Source: Trichinella spiralis (lineage: Eukaryota > Nematoda > Enoplea > Trichinellida > Trichinellidae). Taken from it: 64,000 bases of DNA. The notes below the pieces were generated by a model that made no database searches, was not told the origin of the DNA, and saw only the letters and a program-made list of their open reading frames with translations. The translations under genes and the position numbers were made by a program. This document shows, one piece after another, positions 48,008-59,200 of this stretch. The stretch covers positions 8,266,893 to 8,330,892 of the forward strand of contig CM012953.1 of the NCBI GenBank assembly GCA_000181795.3, written 5' to 3'. How positions within the stretch are numbered: the stretch's first letter is position 1; every line of letters starts with the position of its first letter.

Positions 48008-49074
48008 ATGTTATGCCGTGGGTGTAGTAAGCAGAGTTACTCCGGCCATCATTTCACATGCCTGATTTGTGTGGATTACAGTCTTTGCGAAGATTGTCAT
48101 TCCAAGAAACATATCAGCATGTTTCATACTAATAGTCACTCCATGCAGTGCGTTGGACTGCAAACTGTTGGTAATTGCTTCTTTATCATCGTTTGGTTTT
48201 TCTCGTTTGTTCAATACAGTGCAATAAATGCATTAAGCAGTGTATTAAACATCCTAATTTTCAAACACTGTGTGAGAATTGTTGTTTTACTACCGCTTCT
48301 TTTATTACAGATTTGTTTTTATTCCAATATTTTTTAATAATTCGGATTTTTGATTTTGTTAGATCACCAGCTTTCGTTGGCATGCCCATTCTGCAGCGAA
48401 CAGGGTTTTTTTATGGATAGCCTTGTTTCTCATATTCAGAGTGACCATAACGGAGAAACAGCTGAAGTATTATGCCCAATATGTGTGGCGCAATCAAGTT
48501 CAATAAATTTTCTAAAATACGATGAGCTCCAAGTCCACATGAATTATACGCATGAATTTGGGTTAGTAATTTTTAATTTCCATTTTTCAGTTAAAAAATG
48601 AATTTCTTTACAAGCAAATTTTTACGTTTATTATATTATTTTACTTTATATATATTAATTTAAATTTTAAGGACATCAACGACGCAGCGAGAGGGGCCGA
48701 TGATTCAGTACATAAACCAGCATGTGAATCCGGCAACTGGAAGTAGCTTTTTTATATTTATTTGTCTAAACGTTATAAAAATGTGTTTTTACAAAATTAC
48801 TTTTAGTTCCAATTTTTTTTGGAACTAGAAATGATTCTATAATGTTTTCATATCAGTTTAGCGCCGACCTGTAAGTTGCAATCATTTTTTCATTGTACAG
48901 TGTTACGTCTTTCATGTAAAAAATTTATAGGCCGTACGACCGACATGGCTACATATTTACTGAAGGGTAATGTTTTTTTTCTTAAACTGTATATCGATAT
49001 GATTTTCAATTGTTTGAATGAATTTGATTGTTAAAATTTGCTTTTATAGAAAAGATCCGAGAAACCGAGGATAA
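48008..49074 (+). CDS. KCMF1-like ZZ and C2H2 zinc-finger protein, short form
   Basis: Six coding exons: 48008-48170, 48363-48561, 48672-48742, 48807-48870, 48931-48966 and 49050-49074. Phases agree (558 nt, 185 residues). Residues 1-50 form a ZZ finger (CRGC ... FTCLICVDYSLCEDCH ... MFHTNSHSMQC) and 58-120 two C2H2/Di19-type fingers (CPFCSEQGFFMDSLVSHIQ; CPICVAQ ... HMNYTHE). This is the KCMF1 layout, a RING-less E3 ligase of the UBR4 system. The remaining 65 residues (GPMIQYINQHVNPATG; SADLPYDRHGYIFTEG) are not recognised. The protein is about half the length of vertebrate KCMF1. An upstream 5' exon, possibly around 47686-47880, may be untranslated. Confidence 0.8.
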
Positions 49075-49509
49075 TTGAGATTATGATGATTTGTTTCAAT
49101 GGTTGTGATGGGAACATTTTGTATTTAGATTTCAAGCGTAGTCGAATGATTTTATCTTTTTTTTTTCAAAATTTCGAAGATATTTTAAAGTTCATACATT
49201 TTAATTTTCGTTATTCATGCGCAACTGTTTAATATTGTTTTGTTTATGTTTATGTTTATGTTTTTTCTTTTGTTTTCTATCGCTTGACTTCATTCACTGT
49301 AATCGCTATTTTTTTACTTAATACTACTGATGGAAAATGAAGAATGAAGTTAAAGAGAAAGTTGCTCATTCTCTACACTTTTAAGTGAATGTTTGAAATA
49401 TATACTTGGACGTTTAGAAAACGCTCATATTTACCGATTTCTGGTAAATAATTTTTCATACTTTTTCAAAATAACATGAAAATATACGAAAAAAAATTTA
49501 CGGCTGTAG
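49075..49509. other. 3' flank of the KCMF1-like gene, no gene seen
   Basis: AT-rich; includes a TTTATG tandem near 49240-49262. Nothing else recognised. Confidence 0.4.
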
Positions 49510-49697
49510 CATATGTGGCACATTATTTGAGATAGATAAATAAGAACTGCGCATGAGCATCTTATTGAGATCCACTGTAAGTTAGTGTGTGTGAGTCAGT
49601 AAAATGTGTGCGTTATCCATTGAACGTGTGTTGGTGTGTCTATTTGGTTTTACTTAGTAATGATCGTACAAATAAGCTGCCAATGATTTTGCACATT
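49510..49697 (+). repeat. Left LTR
   Basis: Diverged copy of 51324-51520; begins GCATATG and ends before TGGCGACG. Confidence 0.65.
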
Positions 49698-51323
49698 TGG
49701 CGACGAATATTCAGTAACGATCGCAGTGAAGCTGAATTTTCAGTCAATTGTGGTAAGTTTTCAAAATGAGACGTGAAAAAGATCGAACAGTATCCCGTAT
49801 GAAGGGAGATATTTTCCTGTCAGCCATTGGATTTGGACTTTCAAATTCGGGAAGAATAAATAAGTCATACTTTGAGCAAGTGTGCTATGTAAAAGGTCTA
49901 TGTATTGCATTGAAGATGATGAATTGAGCACGGCACAACTTGAGCTTTTATTTCGCTTGTCACAGCTAAGCTCGCCGTAGTGGTTCCTGAAAGGCGCACA
50001 TGAGTGAGCAAGTGAAGAGATCGAATAAATTTTCGAACTGTTTTCACAGCGCGAATAGAATTTGGTATCGGTTAGTCGTTATCACAGGGGACTACGTTAG
50101 CCGTTGGAAGGAAGGTGGTGGAAAGTGGTTTGGCTTTGGTAAAGACTTCGATGAACGATTATTACACGAGATCACGCCTTCATCAATGGGTTTAATTATG
50201 AGAAAAAAATAATTATTGAAATTCGTCAACGATGGCCAAATGGATTAGACGTTTGAAACCACAAATTCCATCTGCAAATGTAATCCAACTAGCAGCCATG
50301 GAAAAAATGCTCCAATTAGAAGCCGAAGCTACACAGAGAACAGAAAACAGACGTTAGGAAAGATTGGAAACAAGATTGATATACAACGAAAATTACAATG
50401 AAGAAAAAGCATACGGACAGTGTGGTCAAAAATGGCATAGAAATCAAACGGACTGCAAAAAACGATTTGTTAAATGTTTTTCTCGTTGTGGAAAATCTGG
50501 GCATTTTGCCAAAATGAAAAAGCTAACGAGAAGACTGCAGAGAAATATGCAAAACGGTGAAGTATGTGGGCAGTTGTCAAAATTGTGGATGATTTACAGT
50601 CAGAAAAGAATGAAATAGAAAAGAAAAAAACATCAATGCTGAACCATCTCCAACAGATGTGTTGAAAAGTGGAATACGATACTGGCTCGTCTGTATTGGT
50701 GAGAAATGAAAAGTAGTGGATCAGAGTGGACGACAAATGTTAAAAAAATCTACTGCGTACCTTTTTGGGAAGAGTAAATTTTTTGGAAACATTTATTCCA
50801 CATCAACATGGAACATGCGATAATTTGCACAAGCTGGAAGGAACAACAAGAACATGGAGAAGAGGAAGAAGAAGAAGAAAAAAGTCAAACAATTAGTGAC
50901 AAAACAAAATCGTTAGTTCCATACTATACGAAGTTGCCACTGGTGTTAGTGGACATAGGATTCTTTTGAAAATAGCCCCAAGTGCTGAATTATTTCAACT
51001 ATTTTTTCCGATGAAATTGAAAAAACCGCTTGCTTTTTTATCCAGATACAATATCAGAAGCAAAAAACATACGCACCAACTGATAAAAGAATGCCTTAAC
51101 TTTACTGTTTGATCCTGTATAAAAGGTCCATCAGTACTCATATGGAAAATCATTCCTGTTAATTCGAGATTATCACGCGAAGCAATTGCACCAGAAAACA
51201 TACTATTACTAAGATGACAATAGCAGCAGTCGGAAGCGGAACATTCTTGAACAGTGCCAAGGCTGCATAACATAACAGTCCCCAATCCCATCACTGAAGA
51301 ATAAAGCAAAAGGGAAGATGCAG

Positions 51324-51520
51324 CATATGATGTAATACATTACATTACTGTGAATAAATAAGACCTGCAAATGAGCATCTCACTGAGATCTACTGCAAGT
51401 TAGTTTGTACGTCAGTCAGTAGTTTCTCTCTGTATGTGAGTGTGAGGATGATGTTTGTTTGTTATATTTAGTAAAGATCTTACGTATAAACCGACAAGGT
51501 TCAAAGAACAGATGATTTTG
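51324..51520 (+). repeat. Right LTR
   Basis: Diverged copy of 49510-49697, preceded by the purine tract AAAGCAAAAGGGAAG. Confidence 0.65.
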
Positions 51521-51833
51521 TTGTTAAAATGTTTTGTGATCCGAAAGTAGACTGTTTGTCACTTATATATACTGCAGTTTATCAAATGTACTGCTTTGCT
51601 GTCATATGTACATGCATGAATTATGAATAAACATTTCTTTCAAAGCGGCAAATTATTCTACCTAAAAGTGTGGCTCGCAAATTTACCACCTCTAACATTG
51701 TGTAAGTATTCATCTGAAATTACATTTTTTTTTCCAATGGGACGCTAATTTTATTTCTAACAGTAAAAGCTAGTTTAAGCGTACTTGAATTTAAAATTTA
51801 TTTCAAATTTCATTTATAACATTTAATTAACAG
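51521..51833. other. Short interval with a possible exon
   Basis: An interval at 51646-51701 is bounded by a weak acceptor (tttcaaag) and a strong donor (T|gtaagtat). It could be an exon of the next + strand gene, but joining it to the acceptor at 51834 gives stops. Only a shifted acceptor three bases further keeps a frame open. Confidence 0.25.
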
Positions 51834-52036
51834 AAGATGAGGAAGATGAAGTGATCGTTTGGCCAACACAACTGCTAACCTCTCGTTGGTTATTGACTGG
51901 GTTCGTCTCCTTGGTTTTGGTTACTGCAAGCGTTGGTTTCAATCGGCTGCATTCTCGATTTAACAGACGCTTCAACAAGTACCTCAATAAACAAACAGAC
52001 TTTGTTCAAAAAATATCCTCATTGAAAGCTCGATGA
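51834..52036 (+). CDS. Terminal exon of an unrecognised single-pass membrane protein
   Basis: After the acceptor ttaacag an open frame reads EDEEDEVIVWPTQLLTSRWL, a hydrophobic stretch (LTGFVSLVLVTASVGF) long enough for one membrane span, then a basic tail (HSRFNRRFNKYLNKQ) and a stop at 52036. There is no start codon in frame, so upstream exons must exist; they may be displaced by the LTR element that ends at about 51520. The stop is 11 bp from the stop of the convergent gene, which suggests a true gene end. The family is not recognised. Confidence 0.45.
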
Positions 52037-52047
52037 TACACTTCAAC

Positions 52048-52932
52048 TTACTTTCTCTCTTCAGTCACACATCGAATCCGTTGGTGCAATCGCGAAATTT
52101 CATCACAAAGTGCCGTATTTTGCTACAGAACAGAATAATAAAAATATTAACCATTTTGAAACAACCACTAACAAATTATCTCACATAAACTAAGTGATAT
52201 ATGGTTTTTTGCATTAAATAACATTTGCGTTCGATTTTCTGTTGGGCGAGCAACTGCTTGCTAATCCGTCGTCGCCCACTTGGTCTGGAACGGGCTTTTT
52301 TTGGCTGTGAACTGCTTTCTGTAGAACAACCAGTTGATGGTCCAATTTCGCTGTCAGGCGTCGACAGTGAAAGTGAAGGTTTAGATGAAAAACAATCTAT
52401 ATAATATCAAATATCACATTAATATTAATAAGAAAGCCTTTTCATTCTCTATTTCGGCAGAATAAAAACAACAAACCAAATGTCATTTTAAAACTTAAAT
52501 AAATGTGAAAATGATAAAGCATATTCATTCATCAAGGCAGTTTGTAATGGCTATTATTCCAAAACAACTTTTATGAAATAGAAATTTTATGGTTTTTAAC
52601 AAACAAGTCGCATCTTACTTATCAGAAAACCATAACATAAATTTCAAATTTAATTAATCTTGTATATTTTTTAAAAATTTAAATCTGTCTATAAGCTCTC
52701 AAACAAAAACCTACGCTATATTAACAATGATTTCTTCAAAATTTTCTTTGCTTTCAAATATAAAACTGAAATTTAATATCATAAATTTCAAAAAAATCGC
52801 AAACAAATATGAGATTAATTTAAATTGGTGAATATTAAAACTTGAAAACATATGCATTTTTCACTTACCATTATTCAAATCTGGATCAATAAATACTTGC
52901 AAATTTTTCATCTGTTCATGCTCTGCATTCAT
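52048..52932 (-). CDS. Short coiled-coil nuclear protein resembling the N-terminus of TBRG1
   Basis: Three exons on the minus strand: 52869-52932, 52185-52396 and 52048-52122. They sum to 351 nt (116 residues). A Ser/Pro-rich start (SLSLSTPDSEIGPSTG) leads to a basic stretch (PKKARSRPSGRRRISKQ), a likely nuclear localisation signal. A zipper-like helix follows with M/L/L/L/V at exact seven-residue spacing (YLMQKTIYHLVYQNTALCDE, then ISRLHQRIRCVTEERK). The NTALCDEISRL ... EERK part closely resembles the helix before the FYR domains of TBRG1 and related INO80/COMPASS-associated proteins. Here the frame stops at that point and no FYRN/FYRC follows. A divergent bZIP is the alternative; the usual N-x-x-A-A basic signature is absent. 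Confidence 0.6.
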
Positions 52933-54049
52933 TTGATAAAAACTATAAGGCATTAATATTTAAGATAACAAACAATATTTTACAATATCACATAAATATT
53001 TTACATTTATTGAGCAATATTTCGCTTCATAGCATACAAAAGCGTTTCTTTTTATCTAAAATAGAAGATTAACCATTAATGAATCTCATGATTAACTCAA
53101 AATATCGTCTTCCAGTTTTAAAATATTCAAATTGATAAAAAAAACAATGTATTGCATTTTATTTAGGCATCTTCAAGCAATAAACTAGAAATAAAAAAGT
53201 AGTAACAATTTTTACCATTTTAATAAATATTCAAATACAGAGCGACTTAATAATAATCAAGTTCATTGAACTTGAGATCAAACAAAGATCAACAAAGAAC
53301 AAACAAAATCACAGTTCAAGTATGTTGAAGTATAAAACAAGAAAATGGCCATTTAAAAGTTACGAAAAAATAAAATTCTTACTTTATATTATAATTCAAG
53401 CTACTTTAAATAAAATGCATTTGCTGCTTTTATATAAAAAAAATATTAAGCTAAATGCTACGCCCTTTTAAATTAAGAATATTTAAGAATAAATAAATTA
53501 AAATTAGTAAAATAAATGCATAATATGAATCAAGTGATATTGAGATTATAAAATACATAATATATTATTGAGATAATAAATTATAATTAGGCATCATTTA
53601 AACTGTATGATCAGTATTTCACATGTCTTAATTTGCATTTTTGTTTATTTATTTATTATTATTTAAGCCATTGCTTAATGATGGAAATAAATTAAATTAT
53701 ATTATATTATACATAAATTATAATAAAAGTTTTGTTTAATTTTATTTGTTATGCACAAACATAAGCAATCTTGATTTTAGGTTACTGTCACTGTTAATAT
53801 ATTCTGTGCTGAATTTGGATATTTTTCTGACAATTTATTATTTTTCATTTTTGACATCAGTTAATTTTAGTTATCTAACTTTTGCATTTCTCATGTTTTT
53901 CATTCTGTAACCTAATTTTTTTCTAAATTGACTCAAAATTGTGTTTTTAATTTTAGAATGTTACTTTGTACAACGAGTTAATTTTAACTGCCTGAATTGC
54001 TTTCCATTTGCGATAATATTTTCACATTGTGAAAGAACGATTTTTGTGA
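52933..54049. other. AT-rich intergenic region between divergent genes
   Basis: About 1.1 kb separates the TBRG1-like gene (-) from TMEM230 (+). It contains short TTATA and TTTATTTATT runs. No coding sequence seen; presumably bidirectional promoter DNA. Confidence 0.4.
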
Positions 54050-54742
54050 ATGGAAAATTTGAATATTAATTTGAAATCAGAATTTCGATCTCGATTTAAC
54101 GCTGAAAATGGTGGAAGTCAGTATTCATCTGAATACCGTCCTCTATGTGATGACTTTTTTGACAGCCAGGTAAGCTGAAATAGTGGTATTTAGCATTGAC
54201 TGCACGGTCATAGTTTTTTGTGCTTTTATTAGATATATTTCTTAATTTTAATTTTTGTAGGTTCAATATTGTAATTCAGTGTATTATGTATCTTGAGTTT
54301 TTACAATTGTTTATGATTGTGATTTTATTAACATTATTGCTTTATTAAGATTTATGTTGTAATTTCGTTTTTGATTTTATTCAGTTTCAAATCCCACCGC
54401 ATCCCATTCCGTGGAAGGCAATAATATTGGCAACACTGTTATTTGTTTTTGGAACAATTCTTATCATAATTGGTGCACTGTTATTAGCTGGATTTTGTGA
54501 TCCTAAGGTGAGCAAGCATGTCAATATTGTTTTACATGAAAATGTAATTTATATTCAAACTGTATTTTATTATATATATTACTGCATATATAATTTATTT
54601 TTAGTATAATGATCGTACTTGGCCTGTTCTCATATTGGGATTGTTAATGTTTATACCCGGTTTGTATCATCTACGCATAGCCTATTATGCTTTCAAAGGA
54701 TACAAAGGTTATTCATTTCAAGACATTCCAGATTTTGATTAA
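54050..54742 (+). CDS. TMEM230: TMEM230, two-pass endomembrane protein, complete
   Basis: Three exons, 54050-54169, 54385-54507 and 54605-54742, all phase 0 (381 nt, 126 residues; human short isoform 120). The N-terminal 40 residues are variable, with [16 protein letters not shown]. Then comes [20 protein letters not shown], beginning TM1 (about 51-73). TM2 (about 86-106) sits in [20 protein letters not shown], followed by [20 protein letters not shown] at the C-terminus, which is nearly identical to the family consensus. TMEM230 resides in secretory and recycling vesicles. The next + strand gene begins 320 bp after the stop. Confidence 0.95.
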
Positions 54743-54909
54743 TTTACGGTATAATTAATTACTCATTTTGAAATGAATAATGACAATGAAAATGTTTTAG
54801 TGGAAAGTGCTCACATAACGTATTTGAAAATTGTTAATGAATTCTGTACCTCTCAACGATATTGTTTTCATATGTTTTGTTTGTATATTTTTTAATTACA
54901 AACCTGTTT

Positions 54910-54915
54910 AATAAA
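54910..54915 (+). promoter_or_regulatory. AATAAA polyadenylation signal of TMEM230
   Basis: Canonical hexamer 168 bp after the stop and 148 bp before the MAD2L2 start, giving a short intergenic spacing. Confidence 0.6.
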
Positions 54916-55062
54916 TGCTATTATAATTATTTTTAGTATTGTGCGTTATTGAGGAAGTACTTGTTGTTCAATACTTTCCAAAGTAGTACTTTTAATATTC
55001 CAATATTTAAATTTTACTGAAGTAGATTTTGTTGCTGAAATAGTTCAAATATTTTAGAACAG

Positions 55063-56273
55063 ATGTCGATGCAAACTGAAGATTTTGAAGGTAATAATAA
55101 GTAATGGAAGGGATTTTTTGTTTACATTTGAAAAATTTACAGAGCTTCCTCATGCAATCGCAGATTTTTTTGAATGGTTTGTACATCAGATTTTGTTTTA
55201 TCGTGAAGTTTATCCACAAGAATCTTTTGAAATGGTGAAGTTCTGCAATTATCCGTCTTATGTAACCGATGTTTGCATTGATTGTTTAGCGTTAAATTTT
55301 ACTTACTTTGTTCTTTTATATTTTCAGAAATCGTGTTGTCCATCTGTGATAGATTACATTCGCGAATGGCACAGCATTTTAAGTGCTACTTGCGAACCAG
55401 GGAAAATGACTGTTGTTATTCAAATTGAAGATCCCGCTATGCGGAATAAACTTGTTGAAGGTTATTACTTGAAAATTTTTATTCGTGGTTCTCAGGGAAG
55501 GTAGGTATTATATTATATATATATGTATGGTAAATCTGTTTTTCAATTTTCAGTTTTTCATTGTCAAATAACGAATGAAATTGAATCACTGATTCAAAAT
55601 TATGATTATTTCAGGTTTAACTTACTGATCATAAGAATTCTTTAGCTGCTAATTTAACAATTACACATTAATATTTATAATTGAAAATTTCCAGCTTTTG
55701 CACAGATTTTAAGTTATTTAGAAAATTACTACCAAATTGGAAAAGCTTTGAAGATAGTTTGCCGGACATTATCAGCAGACTCATATCAGTAACAGAAGTG
55801 GAAAATGCGAGACATCCTTTGATAACAGAAAGTAATCACTGTACTGTTTAACGTTACACGTCGTCTTATTCATGCGCTTTTAGCACGTCGTTTTCGTATT
55901 TTTTACGGGATGCAGGTACGATGAGAAATTTTAGTCAATCTGATTGTTTTAATTTATTAATTAATAACATAATTTTAAGTAAATTTAAATGATATGTGAA
56001 TAATAAATCAGTGTAGCCCGTTTACTATTTGTTTTTTTTTGTTTGCATTTCTTAAGTATGTTTTGAAGAACTTTATAGATAATGAATCTTATATTAATTT
56101 TTTTTATCAAAAGCAGACGTATTACATTAAAGTATAAATAGTTGCTTCAGGCAGAGAATTCTGAAAAAGGTAGTGGTACATTTGTACCTTTAGTAGATGG
56201 CAGAATTGTGCCCATTGGAACAGTTGCATCTGACAATATGAAGGTTATTGCAGTGTCTTTAATTTTAGAATAG
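55063..56273 (+). CDS. MAD2L2: MAD2L2 / REV7 HORMA-domain protein, complete
   Basis: Six exons: 55063-55090, 55143-55261, 55328-55500, 55695-55831, 55884-55915 and 56151-56273. They total 612 nt (203 residues; human 211). The HORMA core is visible as IADFFEWFVHQILFYREVYP, then CCPSVIDYIREWHSIL, MTVVIQIEDPAMRNKLVE and FEDSLPDIISRLISVTEVEN. The C-terminal seatbelt part reads FVPLVDGRIVPIGTVASDNM, matching the family RLIPLKTMTSD region. REV7 is the accessory subunit of DNA polymerase zeta and a shieldin partner. Sequence similarity is moderate but continuous in order. The small fifth exon (32 nt) is the least certain piece. Confidence 0.85.
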
Positions 56274-59200
56274 TTTAAATTGATAATTTTAGATGAACAT
56301 TTTGCTACTTCGCCCGATAAACTGAAAACGCTGGACATTGCAATTAATTAATTGAATTTTGAATTATGCTGTAACATGTTTTTCATTGTTCATTGTTATA
56401 GTTTCTCTGCTATACTGCATTTTATGAACGAAAGCGTTATGAAAGCTTCCAAAATTAAAATTATATTTTGTTTTGTTTTGTTTTGTATTATCATTATTTT
56501 ATATTAAAATTTCAGGTTCTTTCATACCAAATGTTAAAGTGCTCAGAATTGATAAGAATTAGGAGTGCATGCATGCGTTTAGTAGTTCGTGATAAGATTT
56601 TTGTTGCACATAGCGAACCTTGATTTGAATTAATATTTCTAAGAGGAAGCTGAAAGCATAGTGCAACTTTTAAAAGTAATTATTGAAATACAAATATTTT
56701 TTTACTCTTGTTGTTTGAAAATTGAAAACTAGAAAATTTAACATTATCTGCTGAATTTCATCTCGAAAATTTTAATGATTTCGTGCGTAATTTAATGTCG
56801 AATTTTGAATACCTTTAGGGGATTTCATTTCCAGTAGCGTTTAATATTTCAAGATTTTTTGAAATTAATTTGAATGCTGAAGATGAGTAGAGAAAATTAT
56901 AAGAATTATGTATAATATTGAAATAGTTGCGCATTTGATTTGGATTCTAGCTAATATTTTAATAGTAAATTTCAACCAATATTGATTTCTTTGTCATGTT
57001 TCACAGCGCCTTTTTTCTTTTTTCCAGTTTTAACAGTGCTTAGAATAACTTTAATGATTGCTTGCAATTTTCACAGTCTTTTAAAAGTAATTATACTAAA
57101 TTTAAAATTCTGAAATGCATTGTTCAAAGATTGCATCATTTTTGCTTGTATTTGTCATTTAATTAACCATAATGTATTGTGTTGTTGTATTGGAAAAATG
57201 ATTTATTTTTACTTTAAATTAAAATTTTGGTATGAATAGTGTAAGAACGAAGTAGTTTTAGATTGCACTAATAAAGTACATGAGTGCATCGAAAAATCAG
57301 TTTAATTATTTACTTATTTATTTAAATTATTTTTCAAATATATTTATAAAGAATTTATATTAGTTTTTTTTTTTGGTTTGATTGATTTGATAAATTTTTA
57401 AATTCAAATTTCTTTTATTGAAGATTGTAGCAACAAGTAATGAATATCAAATATTTTTAGAGTTTCAGGAAATCTTCATTACAAATCAGGCAGCGTAATT
57501 GTAATCGATCAAATTGCACTCTGTTGAATTGTTTTCATTTTTTTCTGAATTTGTTCTTACTGATTTTTATTAATTTTATGCTTTTCAGAACAATTATAAA
57601 GTTACTTGCGTCTATAAAACTGCATTGACCAGTTGTTGTTATAAAAATGATAAGGTCAAAAATGTAAAATAATTCTGCGCAATATATTTGTAGAAGAATA
57701 TTTTGTTATAATTTTTTACAAATTAATAATTGTTGAATAGAATTCATGAACATGAATTCCAAAAGCAAAAATTTCAACTACATAAAAATAAGATGTGACG
57801 TAGATGGAAAATTAGCATAGACTTGTTATAAAATTTTAGGATTTTTATAGCATCTGTACAAATTAAGAAAGTGTTTTTTATTTTTGAAGTGACTTGTTTG
57901 TAATTTTGAAATATATTTGGGCATTTAATAGAGTTTCACTTTTATTACACTGATTGAAATACACTAAGAAATTATCTTAAATATTTTTCAAATTATAAGA
58001 GTTTTAGATTTATTGCATGGTTTGTTTTTTGAAAGTGAAATATTAACTTTTGTTGCAATATTTCTCTTAGTAGTTATTTGTTATTTTATATCCCATATGA
58101 ATCGAGATGATGTTTTGTAATTCTGATATTTTTGAATTTTAAAATGAAATTTGACTCACAATAGTCAAGTTGACAATATGTATAACTGTTCTGCTTTTTA
58201 GATGTTATTTATTTTAGGTCATGCTAAATAAAAAATTATTTTTTTTTCTCATTTTTAAAATAATTATGTAAATGTTTCAGTGGAATAAGATTATCTTTCT
58301 CGTTGCTTATAAAATGGTGAATGTTGTAATTTTGAAGTGGTGAATAGATTGCTGATACTGAAATATAATTTTACATTAATTTTCTATCGAAAAACTCTTT
58401 TAAATAATGATAGATGTGAAATTATAAAAGTATAAAAATTTTCTGTGATTTTATAATATAATGTATTCAGCTGAAAATTTTATAAAACATCTCCATGATG
58501 TACTTGTCTGAAAAAGCAAGCAAAACAGTTCTAAAGTGAATGATACAATTTGTAGTGCTTTAGAAGTATTGCAGAATATTTATGAAGATGGATTTGAAAG
58601 ATTATTGCTTATTAAAGAGTATTTTTTACATAAAATAACGTATATCTTTTTGGGAGGTTTCATTTAATGAGAGGTGCGTTTCTAGTGTAATTTTATGTGA
58701 AAGCAGTTTCAGACAACGTAGTGGTGAAATTGTTGGCCATATATTTTCTGCAACAATTTGAAATGAAAGTCTGCAGTTAAATGAATCATGATTGAAAATC
58801 CCTTTTGTAATGCTTTTCGGGCAATCTTTTTTAATCAGTTATACTGTTTTATTTGTTTTAATGCAATAAAAGTAAGTATTGATGATTATTCATGTCTTTC
58901 TAAATTCAAATTGATTTTTTGCGGTTAAAATAAATGCCAAAACTGAAATAGTGTCTGGTAATATATTTATAAAATATTTATTAACTTATTTTTTACATGT
59001 CGTTAAAAAGCTCATTAAGGTTTGCAAAAGGTTAATATGTTTCTTACTTAATTATGTTTCTTTACATTTTATGTTTAAATTGGGCACGATGTTATTGATT
59101 TTGAACATCTGGTTTGGACATGCAAATGAGACCATTTTTCACATTGTCTGTTCTATAAATATAAGAATAAGCCCTTTGCAAATTATGCAATTATGATAAG

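Larger units (their letters stand above)
49510..51520 (+). mobile_element. LTR retrotransposon fossil with paired LTRs and only Gag/protease-like remains (probably Ty3/Gypsy-type)
   Basis: Two related terminal repeats flank the element. The left (about 49510-49697) and right (about 51324-51520) share GCATATG, AATAAGA, ATGAGCATCT, ACTGAGAT and further blocks in order. The left repeat is followed by TGGCGACGAA, a plausible primer-binding site, and the right is preceded by a purine-rich tract. The internal 1.6 kb carries zinc-knuckle sequence (about 50395-50520) and a DTGS-like protease hint (about 50670-50780). No reverse transcriptase, RNase H or integrase was seen. The LTRs differ by many substitutions, so insertion is old. 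The element is broken, with several breaks. Confidence 0.75.

Noticed and set aside
50995-51309. 104-residue minus-strand frame inside the LTR element
   Set aside because: Antisense to the element and without a recognisable domain; treated as a shadow.
58951-59196. 81-residue hydrophobic open frame
   Set aside because: Phe/Leu/Ile/Lys richness is what random AT-rich DNA gives; no start context or homology.
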